A stretch of 64,000 bases of DNA from Symbiodinium kawagutii (taxonomy: Eukaryota; Sar; Dinophyceae; Suessiales; Symbiodiniaceae), in contig VSDK01006516.1 of assembly GCA_009767595.1 (NCBI GenBank), forward strand, positions 83,719 to 147,718. Reading direction: 5' to 3'. This document shows positions 22,514 to 32,764 of the stretch, one piece after another. The position numbers and the translations under genes are program-made. Position 1 is the stretch's first letter; every line of letters starts with the position of its first letter. The notes under the pieces were generated by a model. That model ran no database searches. It saw only the letters and a list, made by a program, of their open reading frames with translations, and had not been told where the DNA came from.

Positions 22514-22930
22514 GCTGCCGACGCCGACAAATCGCCAGCTAGGGCCCCACCATTGGCACAATCCAAAGGAAACACTCCCAGTCGTGAAAAAAAATCATCT
22601 GTTTCCAACCAAGTTCCACGAAACAACGTCTTCGCTCATGCAACTCCCCTAGGCAACAAAGCGCCCGCTACTGCTCCGAAGAAAAAAGTCGCAAAATCCG
22701 CCGGCCATGGTCAGACCAAAAATGGCCCTGGATCCACAGCAAAGAATGGCCAAACATCATCACCTCCAATAGACTTTCCAGAAATCGAGCCGATCTGTGA
22801 GATTTGTAATGTAAAGGGAAGACCAGCCAATAAACAATTCAATCGCCGTGCAGAGACCGGTATACAAAGACTTCTGAAAACGTCTACTTCTTCACACAAA
22901 CGTTGGCACAAGGAATGTGTCGAGACATGA
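22514..22930 (+). CDS. Basic linker plus CxxC-motif exon, plus strand
   Basis: The acceptor gatttccgtgtgag opens a 417 bp phase-0 frame ending in TGA. Residues 1-85 are Lys/Pro/Ala/Ser-rich (PKKKVAKSAGHGQTKNGPG) and probably disordered. Residues 90-139 hold EPICEICNVKGRPANKQF, then HKRWHKECVET. The CxxC plus a later His and Cys could form a zinc-binding site. A strong donor (A|GTAAGT) lies 26 bases after the stop, so a late frame break or a spliced 3' UTR is possible. It is the only convincing plus-strand gene exon in 1-29 kb. It resembles the minus-strand ribbon gene in style but not demonstrably in sequence. Confidence 0.5.
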   Translation, partial: AADADKSPARAPPLAQSKGNTPSREKKSSVSNQVPRNNVFAHATPLGNKAPATAPKKKVAKSAGHGQTKNGPGSTAKNGQTSSPPIDFPEIEPICEICNVKGRPANKQFNRRAETGIQRLLKTSTSSHKRWHKECVET

Positions 22931-22934
22931 ATGC

Positions 22935-23900
22935 AAGAAAAATCATCCAGAGTAAGTACGGTATCGAATATGGGAAGAAAATGGAGCAGTGCCTGTTTTG
23001 CACTGACTGATGTTGCTTGTTAAGGTGCTCTCGGAAGACGACTGCATCTCTGCTGGTAAAATGGAGCCCCGTTGCAAGATCTCTCTTAGATTAACCGGTT
23101 AGCGCCATAAAACATCAGTGGGCTGTCATCAAAGCCCTGAAGTGTAAATTTTGGGGTTCCAAGAATGGGGTTGATATGAGGTTTTCTGAGCCTCGGGTTG
23201 CTTTAGGGTCGGGTTTATAGGGGTTTTGGTTTTACGGCTCATTTGATGGTTTTGCAGTTTTTGCGGTTTTTTTTCTTTTAGGGTCGAGTTTAGGATCTAT
23301 GGATGTCTATGGCCCTTTTTTCGGTTTCTTGTCTTAGGATTGGTTTTTGGGGTGATTTTTGGCTTCTGGTTTTAAACTTGGGTTAAGATTTTCCTTTTCC
23401 GGGGAAGCTTTCCTGCTTGCTTGCTTCCTTGCTTCCTTGTTTCCTTCTTTCCTTGCTTGCTTGCTTTCTGGCTGGCTTGCTGGCTTGCTGGCTTGCTGGC
23501 CTGCTGGCTTGCTGGCTTGCTGGCTTGCTGGCTTGCTGGCTTGCTGGCTTGCTGGCTTGCTGTGCTGACTGGCCTTTGAAACCGAAAATAATTCCTCAAA
23601 AAACCGGAAAAAACTCAAAAAGTATGTCATCCGGGAGTTCGATGAGACATGTTGACTGTTGACTGGCCCAAAACTACAAGTCTTGAGTTTCCTGGCACGT
23701 AACCCCAAAAAGATTCCATCCAAAAATAATTCCAACTCCACAGGTATGGACCACCTAATATCGGAAGGACCACAGGAAAACTTCAAGTGATTATCAAGTC
23801 TGCTGGACTTTGCGTGGTCATCTTTGCTGGGTTTCCACTGTCCATTGGGCTGCAGTCTATCTCGCAAATTCCTCAACCCAGCGTCTGATCCTGTTTCTTG
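22935..23900. other. Spacer with Lys/Gln-Ala-Ser repeat-encoding tract
   Basis: Apart from the (GCTTGCTG)n tract annotated separately, this is T-rich spacer downstream of the last rung exon of block B. A long minus-strand frame (23,334-24,008) runs through it because of the repeat and is not taken as a gene beyond the exon at 23912-23989. Confidence 0.4.
23431..23567. repeat. (GCTTGCTG)n satellite
   Basis: An octamer, TTGCTGGC, repeated about 12 times with a CTTGCTTC-type degenerate lead-in. It opens frames in all phases on both strands. Confidence 0.9.
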
Positions 23901-23911
23901 GGGCTCCACGC

Positions 23912-23989
23912 CTATCCTCTTGCTTCTGCAGTGGTGGAACTCAATGGTTCCGTTCTCCTGTGTCACCCATCTGCCGTACATGCCGCCGC
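23912..23989 (-). CDS. Tandem beta-helix rung exon 4 (78 bp, GC donor)
   Basis: The acceptor gctttgccaag and donor G|GCGTGG bound 78 bp, phase 1/1. The product is GGMYGRWVTQENG, then TIEFHHCRSKRI[G]. The GC donor replaces the GT seen in most sister exons at the same position, direct evidence that GT and GC are interchangeable here. Confidence 0.7.
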
Positions 23990-24464
23990 CTTGGCAAAGC
24001 CGAAGCATCTAGATCCCAGTTTCTCTGGAGCCTCTGATGCATCTGAACACGCGTATTGGCTAGAGAATTTGTGGGACGTCGATCCCAAAAAAAACTAATC
24101 ACATGATCACATGCAACTTCACGGATGTGGGTGGTTTGGGGCCTGAAAGGGCTGCGGAGGGAAATCAGCCTTTTCATGCCTTTTTACTTTGTGAAGCCAA
24201 AAATCTAAGACTAAGAAAGCACTGGGGAGAGCAGGTGTCACGCGCTCGTGCAGCAGGAAGGGAGCTCGATCAAACATGTTTGAGTAAACTCCAAACGCAT
24301 TTGTCACAAAAATCAAGAGGATCACAAGAAAACTTCGAGTATCGAATCTGCGGGACTTTGAATGGAGGGCCATCTTTGTTGAGTTTCCACTGTCCTTTGA
24401 GCTGCGGTCCGTCTTGCAAACTCCTCAGCCCCAGCATGTCATCCTGCTTCTTGGGGCTCCACAC

Positions 24465-24542
24465 CCATATCCTCGCAGCTGCAGTTGTGGAACTCAATGC
24501 TTCCACCCTGCTGCGACAAACCCTTTGCATACATGCAGCCGC
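24465..24542 (-). CDS. Tandem beta-helix rung exon 5 (78 bp)
   Basis: The acceptor ggccaatccaag and donor G|GTGTGG bound 78 bp, phase 1/1. The product is GCMYAKGLSQQGG, then SIEFHNCSCEDM[G]. One Gly of the GGG motif is Cys. The upstream intron is shortened, as in the 26.46 kb copy. Confidence 0.7.
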
Positions 24543-24978
24543 CTTGGATTGGCCAGGGATCTTTGTGGGACGTCTAAGGCTAGGTGTGGGATGTCTTGAA
24601 CTAATCGCTGATATCACATGATCACATGCAACTTCACGGATTGGGTGGTTTGGGGCCTGAAAGGGCTGCGGTGGGAAATCAGCCTTTTCATGCCTTTTTA
24701 CTTTGTGAAGCCAAAAATCTAAGACTAAGAAAGCACTGGGGAGAGCAGGTGTCACGCGCTCGTGCAGCAGGAAGGGAGCTCGATCAAACATGTTTGAGTA
24801 AACTCCAAACACATTTATCACAAAAATCAAGAGGATCACAAGAAAACTTCGAGTATCGAATCTGCGGGACTTTTAATGAAGGGCCATCTTTGTTGAGTTT
24901 CCACTGTCCTTTGAGCTGCGGTCCGTCGTGCAAACTCCTCAGCACCAACATGTCATCTTGCTTCTTGGGGCTCCGCGC

Positions 24979-25059
24979 CATCGTCCTTGCTGCTGCAGCG
25001 GCGGAACTCAATGGTTCCACCCTGCTGCGACAGTTGTCCATAGACGAACATGCCGCCGC
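24979..25059 (-). CDS. Tandem beta-helix rung exon 6 (81 bp, GC donor)
   Basis: The acceptor tttgcccag and donor G|GCGCGG bound 81 bp, phase 1/1. The product is GGMFVYGQLSQQGG, then TIEFRRCSSKDD[G]. The rung pattern is intact. This is the second GC donor in the series. Confidence 0.7.
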
Positions 25060-25557
25060 CTGGGCAAAGCCGAAGCATCTAGATCCCAGTTTCTCTGGAG
25101 CCTCTGATGCAGTTGAACAGGAATGGATTGGCCAGGGATCTTTGCGGGACGTCTAAGGCTAGGTGTGGGATGTCTTGAACTGATCGCTGATATCACATGA
25201 TCACATGCAACTTCACGGATTGGGTGGTTTGGGGCCTGAAAGGGCTGCGGTGGGAAATCAGCCTTTTCATGCCTTTTTACTTTGTGAAGCCAAACATCTA
25301 AGACTAAGAAAGCACTGGGGAGAGCAGGTGTCACGCGCTCGTGCAGCAGGAAGGGAGCTTGATCAAACATGTTTGAGTAAACTCCAAACACATTTATCAC
25401 AAAAATCAAGAGGATCACAAGAAAACTTCGAGTATCGAATCTGCGGGACTTTTAATGAAGGGCCATCTTTGTTGAGTTTCCACTGTCCTTTGAGCTGCGG
25501 TCCGTCTTGCAAACTCCTCAGCCCCAGCATGTCATCATGCTCCTTGGGGCTCCACAC

Positions 25558-25602
25558 CACCGAACTCACAGCTGCAGTTGCTGAACTCAATGGTTCCGCC
25601 CC
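25558..25602 (-). CDS. Shortened beta-helix rung exon 7 (45 bp)
   Basis: The acceptor tttgccaag and donor G|GTGTGG bound only 45 bp, still phase 1/1. The product is [G]GGGTIEFSNCSCEFG[G]. An internal 36-bp (12-codon) deletion removed the MYV...SQQ part and fused GG to GGTIEF. The frame is kept, so the spliced protein would have a half-length rung. Confidence 0.65.
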
Positions 25603-26106
25603 CTTGGCAAAGCCGAAGCAGCTAGATCCCAGTTTCTCTGGAGCCTCTGATGCATCTGAACACGTGTATTGGCTAGAGAATTTGTGGGACGTCGATCCCA
25701 AAAAAAACTAATCACATGATCACATGCAACTTCACGGATGTGGGTGGTTTGGGGCCTGAAAGGGCTGCGGTGGGAAATCAGCCTTTTCATGCCTTTTTAC
25801 TTTGTGAAGCCAAAAATCTAAGACTAAGAAAGCACTGGGGAGAGCAGGTGTCACGCGCTCGTGCAGCAGGAAGGGAGCTCAATCAAACATGTTGATTGGT
25901 CCGAGGCTACAAGTCTTGAGTTGCCGGGCACACAGCCAAACCTCTGGATACATATAGAGACTCAATCCTGAACTAATCATGTATAGCACACGGCATTTGC
26001 ATACAATCAAGAGAGCTTGGAGTATCAAATCTGCTGGACTTTGCGTGGTCATCTTTGTTTCGTTTCCGCGTCCCAACATCTCTTCCTGCTCCATGGGGCT
26101 CCACAC

Positions 26107-26187
26107 CATCCTTCTCGCTGCTGCAGTTGTGGAACTCAATTGTTCCACCCTGCTGCGACAGTTGTTCATAGACGTACATGCCGCCGC
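26107..26187 (-). CDS. Tandem beta-helix rung exon 8 (81 bp)
   Basis: The acceptor tttgcccag and donor G|GTGTGG bound 81 bp, phase 1/1. The product is GGMYVYEQLSQQGG, then TIEFHNCSSEKD[G]. When two such exons are joined, the seam reads SSEKDGGGMYV, a seamless rung-to-rung transition. This is the best support for the splice sites. Confidence 0.75.
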
Positions 26188-26458
26188 CTGGGCAAAGCCG
26201 AAGCATCTAGATCCCAGTTTCGCTTGAGCTTCTGATGCAATTGAACAGGTATAGGCCAGGGATATTTGTAGGACGTCCCAGCCTGAATGCAACATGTATA
26301 GGGCAGGGAGATCGTTGACAATCAAGAAAAGTTCGAGTAGCAAATCTGCGGGACTTTGCATGGTCAGTTTTGTTGATTTTCCACTGTCCTTTGAGCTGCG
26401 GTCCGTCTTGCAAACTCCTCAGCCCCAACATCTTATCTTGTACCCTGGGGCTCCGCAC

Positions 26459-26536
26459 CATCCTTCGTGCTGCTGCAGTGGTGGAACTCAATGCTTCCAC
26501 CCTGCTGCGACATGCTGTAGATGTACATGCCGCCGC
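26459..26536 (-). CDS. Tandem beta-helix rung exon 9 (78 bp)
   Basis: The acceptor ctttgccaag and donor G|GTGCGG bound 78 bp, phase 1/1. The product is GGMYIYSMSQQGG, then SIEFHHCSSTKD[G]. Confidence 0.7.
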
Positions 26537-26780
26537 CTTGGCAAAGCCGAAGCATCTTCGATCCCCAGTTTCTCTGGAGCCTCCGGTGCAGTTCAACAAG
26601 TGTGGATTGGCCAGGGACACTTGTTGGATGTCTATCCCAACCTGAACTAAATATGTTTAGTGCAGCCCATCTGCATACAATCAAGAAAGCTTGGAGTATC
26701 AAATCTGCTGGACTTTGCGTGGTCATCCTGGTTTGGTCTCCACGTCCAGACATCTCATCTCGTACCCTGGGGCTCCGCAC

Positions 26781-26861
26781 CATACTTCTTGCTGCTGCAG
26801 TTGTGGAACTCAATTGTTCCACCCTGCTGCGACAGTTCTTCATAGACGTACATGCCGCCGC
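26781..26861 (-). CDS. Tandem beta-helix rung exon 10 (81 bp)
   Basis: The acceptor cttggccaag and donor G|GTGCGG bound 81 bp, phase 1/1. The product is GGMYVYEELSQQGG, then TIEFHNCSSKKY[G]. Nearly identical to exon 8. The two lie in shorter units (about 320-350 bp) than the rest. Confidence 0.7.
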
Positions 26862-27462
26862 CTTGGCCAAGCCGAAGCATCTCGACCCCAGTTTCTCTGA
26901 AGCCTTTGATGCAGTTGAACATGTATAGGACAGGGACATTTGTGGAATGTCTAAAGCTAGGTGTGGGATGTCTTGAACTAATCACAGGATCACTGATATC
27001 ACATGATCAATTGCAACTTCACGGATTTGGTTTGGTAAAAGTCGTTCAAGAAGAACGTTGGAATTGGAGCCTACAAACGCCTCGCGCCTGACGCGTCATA
27101 GAAGATGTCACCCTACCGCCACGGAGATGAATCGATCACTCAACAGAACATTGGATCTACATTGGGCAGGGGGTGCTGGTGGGATCAGACTTGGCATTCA
27201 AGATTTTCTGCTGCAAGGAACAAAAACATCATCCCATCTTTCAGCGTGTGAGCCTTTAGAATCTTAAGGATCTATATATCTTCCTGAAGACTCGAGGATG
27301 TGCCATTCAATGACAGAACATCAATTTGACTCGTGCAAACTACATATCGGATTGCGTCAACGCCTTATCTGTTCGATCAACGCCATCCCCCCTTCCAGTG
27401 GCAAAAGCTGGACACTTTGTTGCAAACTTGAATGAGCAAAATTGAGCAAATCAGGTGCTCGC

Positions 27463-27611
27463 CTCCTCGTCTTCATCGTCCTCGTTGTCATTGTGACAGT
27501 TTTGGAAGCGAATGCTCCCAAGGATGGACGCATTTCCTTGAACGTTAAGGCAGGCTCGCTGCAGGGCATGGACTGCAGTGAAGCGGAGGTCCCCTTCGAT
27601 ACGCAACGTTC
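27463..27611 (-). CDS. Diverged beta-helix exon with acidic insert
   Basis: The acceptor atgtgccctgaag and a GC donor (GAG|GCGAGC) bound 149 bp, phase 1 in. The product is [G]TLRIEGDLRF, then CLNVQGNASILGSIRFQNC, then HNDNEDDEDEE. The LNVQGN...I.FQNC pattern is a beta-helix rung. It lies 5' of block B and supports extension of the gene upstream. Confidence 0.55.
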
Positions 27612-27699
27612 CTTCAGGGCACATGGACAAGACATGTCCCTTTCAAGGGATCCTCAAGGGCACAAATGCCAGGAAACAAACGTCTGGCGTTGACAAACC

Positions 27700-28795
27700 A
27701 AATTTCAGCCAGATCTTTACTTTGTGCAAAATGTGTGGGCAACCCTCCACTTGCAGACGAATCTAACGATGCCATACGATGCGCAAATTTGAAACCGTAA
27801 TTTCACCTAGTCGAAAACATTCACACTGCTTCCGCTGGAAACCATGCCAATGCACACTTGAGTACAGTACCGCCTCAAATGCCATCTCAGCGTACTTGAG
27901 ACTCCGGCCCTCTGGAATTGCAAAGCTGCTGCAATATTCAAAGTTCAGGGCAATTGCCATCGATGTAAGGAGCTCACACCTTTCACGTGAAGAATTTTAA
28001 CAGAATTTGCAGACTGAATAGAAGGGGTACACATTACCCTGCTACACCAGCAATACCTTTCTCCCTGTCCTTCAAAGATCAAGGGCTTCTCCAAGATGAC
28101 CTGTGCGGTGGCAAGTTGCAGCTCTCAGCTCAGTTGGCACCACAGGTATAGCACCCCGCCTGTGACCCGAGCTCTCCCCGGATCGTGCAGTCCTGTGCGG
28201 CGCAGCGCCAAATCGTATGACAAATCATGAAAACAAAGGTTTGGTTTAAACAGATCTGAGTGAAATCTCTTAATCTCAAGTTGTAATGTGACAAGATTGA
28301 GCCTCTGTCTTCCTGCCAATGTGCCAGCACGATTGGAGAACAGTGAGTTGGAAGAAATGTAGGGTTTCCCTGTTCTTTATCCACTTTGGCTCACTGTGGC
28401 AGACCCTGACAGCGCATCTCCGCTGGAGGAGTTTGGTTCATAATCGAATCATCTCAGTTCAAGGGGCTAGGCCGATTTGCCGACAGAGTTTGCAAAGTGT
28501 ATGCTGATTTGTCGATGAAGCTTGAGAAAAGCACGGTCAGTGAAGCTAGTCCGAAGCTACACTGAAGCGGAGTTGAGAAATTATGCGCCAACTGGGACAT
28601 GGATAAATTGAGAAAGCCAAAAAGAGGCTGGCTACAAATGGCTATTTCGTAAAATAAGTTGGAGAAAACTACTTCAATGCTGATGTACGTGCAGCGGAGG
28701 GACATAAACCTGTTGAAAAAACGATAGTGAATGACGAATGATAGTGAACTTTTTAATGAAAGTGTAAAGTACAACAAAGCACCAGTGAACACGTC
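27700..28795. other. Intron or spacer, no exon assigned
   Basis: A minus-strand stretch near 28,130-28,230 contains RCAAQDCTIRGELG...GCYTCG, which is Cys-rich, but I found no matching splice sites. Otherwise nothing recognised. Confidence 0.35.
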
Positions 28796-28800
28796 AGGTC

Positions 28801-28867
28801 CGATGGCCTCGGAGAAAGTCAGCTCTTCTTTGACCATCACTGTGCCCTTCACGTGCAGCGTGCCGCT
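28801..28867 (-). CDS. Candidate beta-helix exon (GTLHVKG)
   Basis: The acceptor gagagctgcaag and a GA donor (G|GACCTG) bound 67 bp, phase 0 in and phase 1 out. The product is SGTLHVKGTVMVKEEL, then TFSEAI[G]. The LHVKG...L.F.EA pattern fits the rung family. This would be the most 5' exon seen in the window for this gene. Confidence 0.45.
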
Positions 28868-29289
28868 CTTGCAGCTCTCATTGCGCATGACCTTGACCAA
28901 AGACAGGAGGACCAGAAACAAAAGTTCAAAAGAAACAAACGTATCCGGCGTCATGATGCAGCTGTGACGTGTGATTTGATCCAAGGCATCCGAATCTATT
29001 CACCCTTTCCTGACGGTAACAAAAATATTATGTTGAAGTTGATTTTGACATATGTTCCCGGGATATCCATATTAATAACCCCCCAGCCCTGACATGGTTC
29101 AATCATCAGCTTTGGTTGAATAGGTGCTGCTTACCTAAGAACTGGGATCTACCAATCGAAAAAAATCCGAATCAAAAGTGAACGGATCTTCCGAGAGGCT
29201 GTTTGCTCGGCATCTGCATGATCCAGGCCTTCCTGGCGGGAGAAAGGTGGGCATCGCCAACTGCGAACAAGGAAGTTCGACACAAAGAC

Positions 29290-29475
29290 ATGTTTATTAG
29301 TTAGCTTATTAGTTATTGGTGATCAGTGATTAGTTTTAAGTTGCTAGTTATTAGTGATTAGTTTTAAGTTATCTAGTTATTAGTTAATTATTAGTTTTTA
29401 GTTATTGGCGATTAGCTATTAGTTATTAGTTCAGTTATTAGTAGTTATTATATTAGTTACTAGTTATTAGTTCTA
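29290..29475. repeat. Low-complexity TTAGTTATTAGT tract
   Basis: Imperfect repetition of TTAGTTA/TTAGTGAT over about 180 bp. No coding content. Confidence 0.85.
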
Positions 29476-29479
29476 CGCT

Positions 29480-30850
29480 GTTTCATTCATCATTCACCGA
29501 TAAGATCTGATGAAAGCGACGAAGATTTATGACAGCGAAGGGTCTCCGCTTCCGGTTCCTCCAAGGTCAGATTGTTGCGCGTGCTCAACGAGACATCGAT
29601 GAATGCTTCAGCTGCTGACGGGCCCAGATGATGAACCTCGGAGGCCAAGCGCCACCAAGAGCCATCGCGCGAATCGGTCCCGACTCACGCGGACGTCGCC
29701 ATGCAATGAATGTGCCAAGCAACTGCCGGTTGGTATGACTGCCCTTCCAGGTGCGGACTACCATGGAGTGCCTCAACTGGATTGGCACAAGCGAATGTCC
29801 AAAAATCTGTGTGGTCACTCAAGGAAAGACATCTCCCCGACTTGACACGCCATGTGAAAAACATCATTTCATGCATCAATAGCTTGCAGTTTGCATCAAA
29901 AACTTTTCAGAAGCACGTATCACGTTCCAACCCGCCCCATTTCATCTCTACGGTAAACATGATCGAACTTGTATAGAAGAACAACCAGAGAACGGAACGT
30001 GTCCAATCAAAAAACGTCATTTCATTGGCAAAAAAATTCAGATCGATGCACCACACCCTGCAGATCGAAGCACCACACCCTGCAGATCGCGCCTTGTTGC
30101 GGGAAACCTTCTCATTTCCGACCTGAAGATCCAGCAAGGTGGCGTTGAATCGGTTTGACGTGAAAATGGCCCCAGTGAGACACCTGAAACCAAACTTCAC
30201 CTGGGTGTTGTCCACAAATCAACGGAACATTTTGAGTTGTAACATGTGTCATCATATATTGACATGTTCCATTATTTTCTGTACGGTGTATACCATGTCC
30301 TTCCTTTCCCGCATCCATGCCAGCATGATTGGAGCCGTGCATAATTCAACTGCAAAAGAATTTTGCAATGTGCGTGGCCTGTGCTCAATACAGGTTGCAA
30401 AGCCTACACATAAATGAAAACGAAGACTGGCAGCTGCATATGCTTCAAGCAAACACCTAAGTAATTAGCCATTGGGCTCGACTGACCTATCCCTGCCACA
30501 CTGAAGTTTTACTACGAAACTAGCACAACAATGTGGCACCAATGACTTTTCCTGGTGGCAACCGAAATCACAACTGACAACCGGCCATCTTTTGATTCCC
30601 GCCTCCAGGTCAAACCGGGCAATTTCATCTCGTAAAGCAGCGCTCAACGCCAGGATGATAGCGCTGGCGAATGCATGGCGCATTGCGATATGAAACCAAG
30701 ACGACCTGCACTAAGTGCGGGGGTTGGACAAACTACCCTGGACTTAAGTACCTGGAACCAAGATGCAACAAAATGCAACATCTGCGACCAGCCATTGGAG
30801 TCTAGGTGAAAGCAACGAGGCTGGGCAACCAACGAAGGCAAATACTTCAG
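29480..30850. other. Unassigned spacer
   Basis: No gene recognised. A 23-bp tandem duplication (CACCACACCCTGCAGATCG core) lies at about 30,046-30,089. Confidence 0.4.
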
Positions 30851-30863
30851 TACCGGCAGATTT

Positions 30864-31015
30864 CCCCAAAGTCGGTGACAGATTTTCCCAAAGTCGGTTG
30901 CTGATTTTCCCAAAGTCGGTGGTTGATTTTCCCAAAGTCGGTTGCTAATTTTCCCAAAGTCAGTTGCCGATTTTCCGGAAAGTCCGTGGCATTTTCCCAA
31001 AGTCAGTCGGTGGCA
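30864..31015. repeat. Tandem repeat, about 25-bp unit (TTTTCCCAAAGTCGGTTGCT)
   Basis: Six to seven units of ATTTTCCCAAAGTCGGT plus a variable 6-8 base spacer. Coding frames through it are repeat artefacts. Confidence 0.9.
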
Positions 31016-31849
31016 GATCTTCTCAAAAACGGAACCGCTTTATTGCCCAAAACTGGAGCCTTTTTGCCCGAACAGAGCCGGTCTTCTTCTAAAACGCATT
31101 TTCTGTTGCTGTTTCAATTTAGGATAAGCGCACGCAGTCCAAAAGGATAAGAATGAAGAACTGCATTCCACAAATTTTCTCCAGATTTTCCTTCGATTGT
31201 CCACTTCCCATCTTGTCATTTCACACTGGCAAAAGTCAAAACGACAACGGCACTCGCGTGCACAGAGCCATCTCTCAAACCAATCTCGACTTCCATGAGT
31301 TCTTGCCACTCCTTTTTTTGTGTATGCGCACGTTTGGGTGAAACTCTGCGCTGAACAGCTCTGTGGCTTCTATACCAGCCATTCACCGTTCGGTTGTGGC
31401 AAATTGCCTCTTTAATTTGTTATTTCCCAGTTTGGTATGCCACCTTTGTATCTTTATATCATCCCCTTTACAAGAATAAAGAATAAAATGCCACGACGGC
31501 GCTGGAGCTCCACTGCGTCGCAGGTGGGCCGTGCCCGGGGACGCAAAGGGGCGGGGAGAGAACAGGAGGAGGGGAGGAGAAGGAGATAACATAGGTTTAT
31601 ACATTCCAACGTGATTTAATATGAGCATAGCCATCATTATCGTCATCCGCAAACACGATGTATCACCTGAATAAAACAATTACTAAAAAAAATTGTTTAA
31701 GAATATGATTTTAAAAAAAGTGAAACCTCTATGAACCAGTGTTCGGGCCCATTGAAGGCACGGGCAAAATAACTACTTTGACGTCAAGTCATCGAAGGCA
31801 GAATTCAACAAAAGTTCATTCATGGCTGGTCCAAAAATCGTCGTCCAAT

Positions 31850-32720
31850 GCAACTTCACGCCGCGCACCAAGATTGGCATAACGACAATACGTTTGCAAT
31901 TTGCCATCCCATTGCTATCGAGGTCTGCCCACCCTTCATCCCACAGCACGCGTTTTGCCCCAGGATCCATTGGGAATTTTGCAATACAGGCCCCGAACCG
32001 CCAATATTTTCAATTGAGCTGGAAAAGGGTAAACAAAAAACTTGTGGATTGTGCGATGAGAACTGCCATAACGAGCAACTGACCCAACAGAAGCTTGGAA
32101 CATGCGAAACCGATTTGAAATTGACACTTGCCGATTTTGTACTATCGCATATCAACATCGTGATTGAGTGACCCCTGCGCAGTGAACATACAGCCCAACC
32201 ATTTGTGAGAATCATCCCCTCCCAAAACTTTGATAGAGAACCCTTTCCGTGCACGGAGCACCGGAGTTGGTTGAGCTTGTGTCGTCATAACCATAGTTTT
32301 CGATTCATTCAAAGACAGGTCCACGTCGGCGAGGCAATTTGCTAAAATATTTATCAGCAATGATGCTTCGACATTGCCCTGGGCAAAAAACAGGATGTCG
32401 TCCGCCAAACGTAGGGCAAGTAAAGAGGTAGCCCGTCCTGCAAATCTAAACCTGTTTGTCCAATGCTGGATCTCCATTACCGCATTGCAAACTGAAGAGC
32501 TGAACAAAAAAAACCTGGGACTCAACACACATCCTTGCCGCACGCCGGAAGTGATGCAGAGCTGCTTGCTCCGCCCCCCATCTCCCAGTACTTCGCGAAA
32601 TTGGTTATGATATAAAAGTTGAAAAATCCAGAGCAAATGGTCGGACACACCGTCCCACTTCAAAGTTTCCCACAAAGCATCCCATTTGACTTTATCGAAG
32701 GCCTTTGCAACGCTGGCTGC
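31850..32720 (-). pseudogene. LINE reverse transcriptase, 3' half (LADD-type), decayed
   Basis: The minus strand starts at RT motif A (AKAFDKVKWDALWETLK). It continues through GVRQGCVLSP and LRLADDILFFA (the catalytic Y/FADD is LADD) to LNESKTMVMTTQ and a HKWLGC motif. A stop at about 32,139 is followed, in a shifted frame, by SISNRFRMFQASVGSVA and GSSHRTIHK, the conserved C-terminal region of dinoflagellate AP-endonuclease LINEs. Stops and frameshifts make it non-autonomous. Its 5' end abuts the plus-strand endonuclease fragment; see the finding on 5' inversion. Confidence 0.9.
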
Positions 32721-32764
32721 GCAACGCTGGAGTGCAGATCGGGCATTTTGTTCAAACAGCCTCT

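Larger units (their letters stand above)
23850..27060. repeat. Tandem exon-intron units (block B, about 320-580 bp each)
   Basis: Seven units with rung exons at 23912, 24465, 24979, 25558, 26107, 26459 and 26781. Four share an almost identical intron core of about 230 bp (starting near 24,109, 24,626, 25,205 and 25,726) with TTGGGTGGTTTGGGGCC and GGAGAGCAGGTGTCACGC. Sequence identity is high enough that unequal crossing-over or conversion must be recent. Long plus-strand frames across the units are by-products of the repeat. Confidence 0.85.

Noticed and set aside
23334-24008. 224-codon minus-strand frame with long Gln-Ala-Ser-Lys-Pro repeats
   Set aside because: Most of it is translation of the (GCTTGCTG)n satellite and intron; only 23912-23989 is supported as an exon.
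24103-25711. Plus-strand open frames of 168-176 codons, repeated almost identically three times
   Set aside because: They run through exon and intron of the tandem rung units on the wrong strand, have no domain pattern, and exist because each unit lacks stops in that frame. The minus strand gives a clear beta-helix reading with splice sites.
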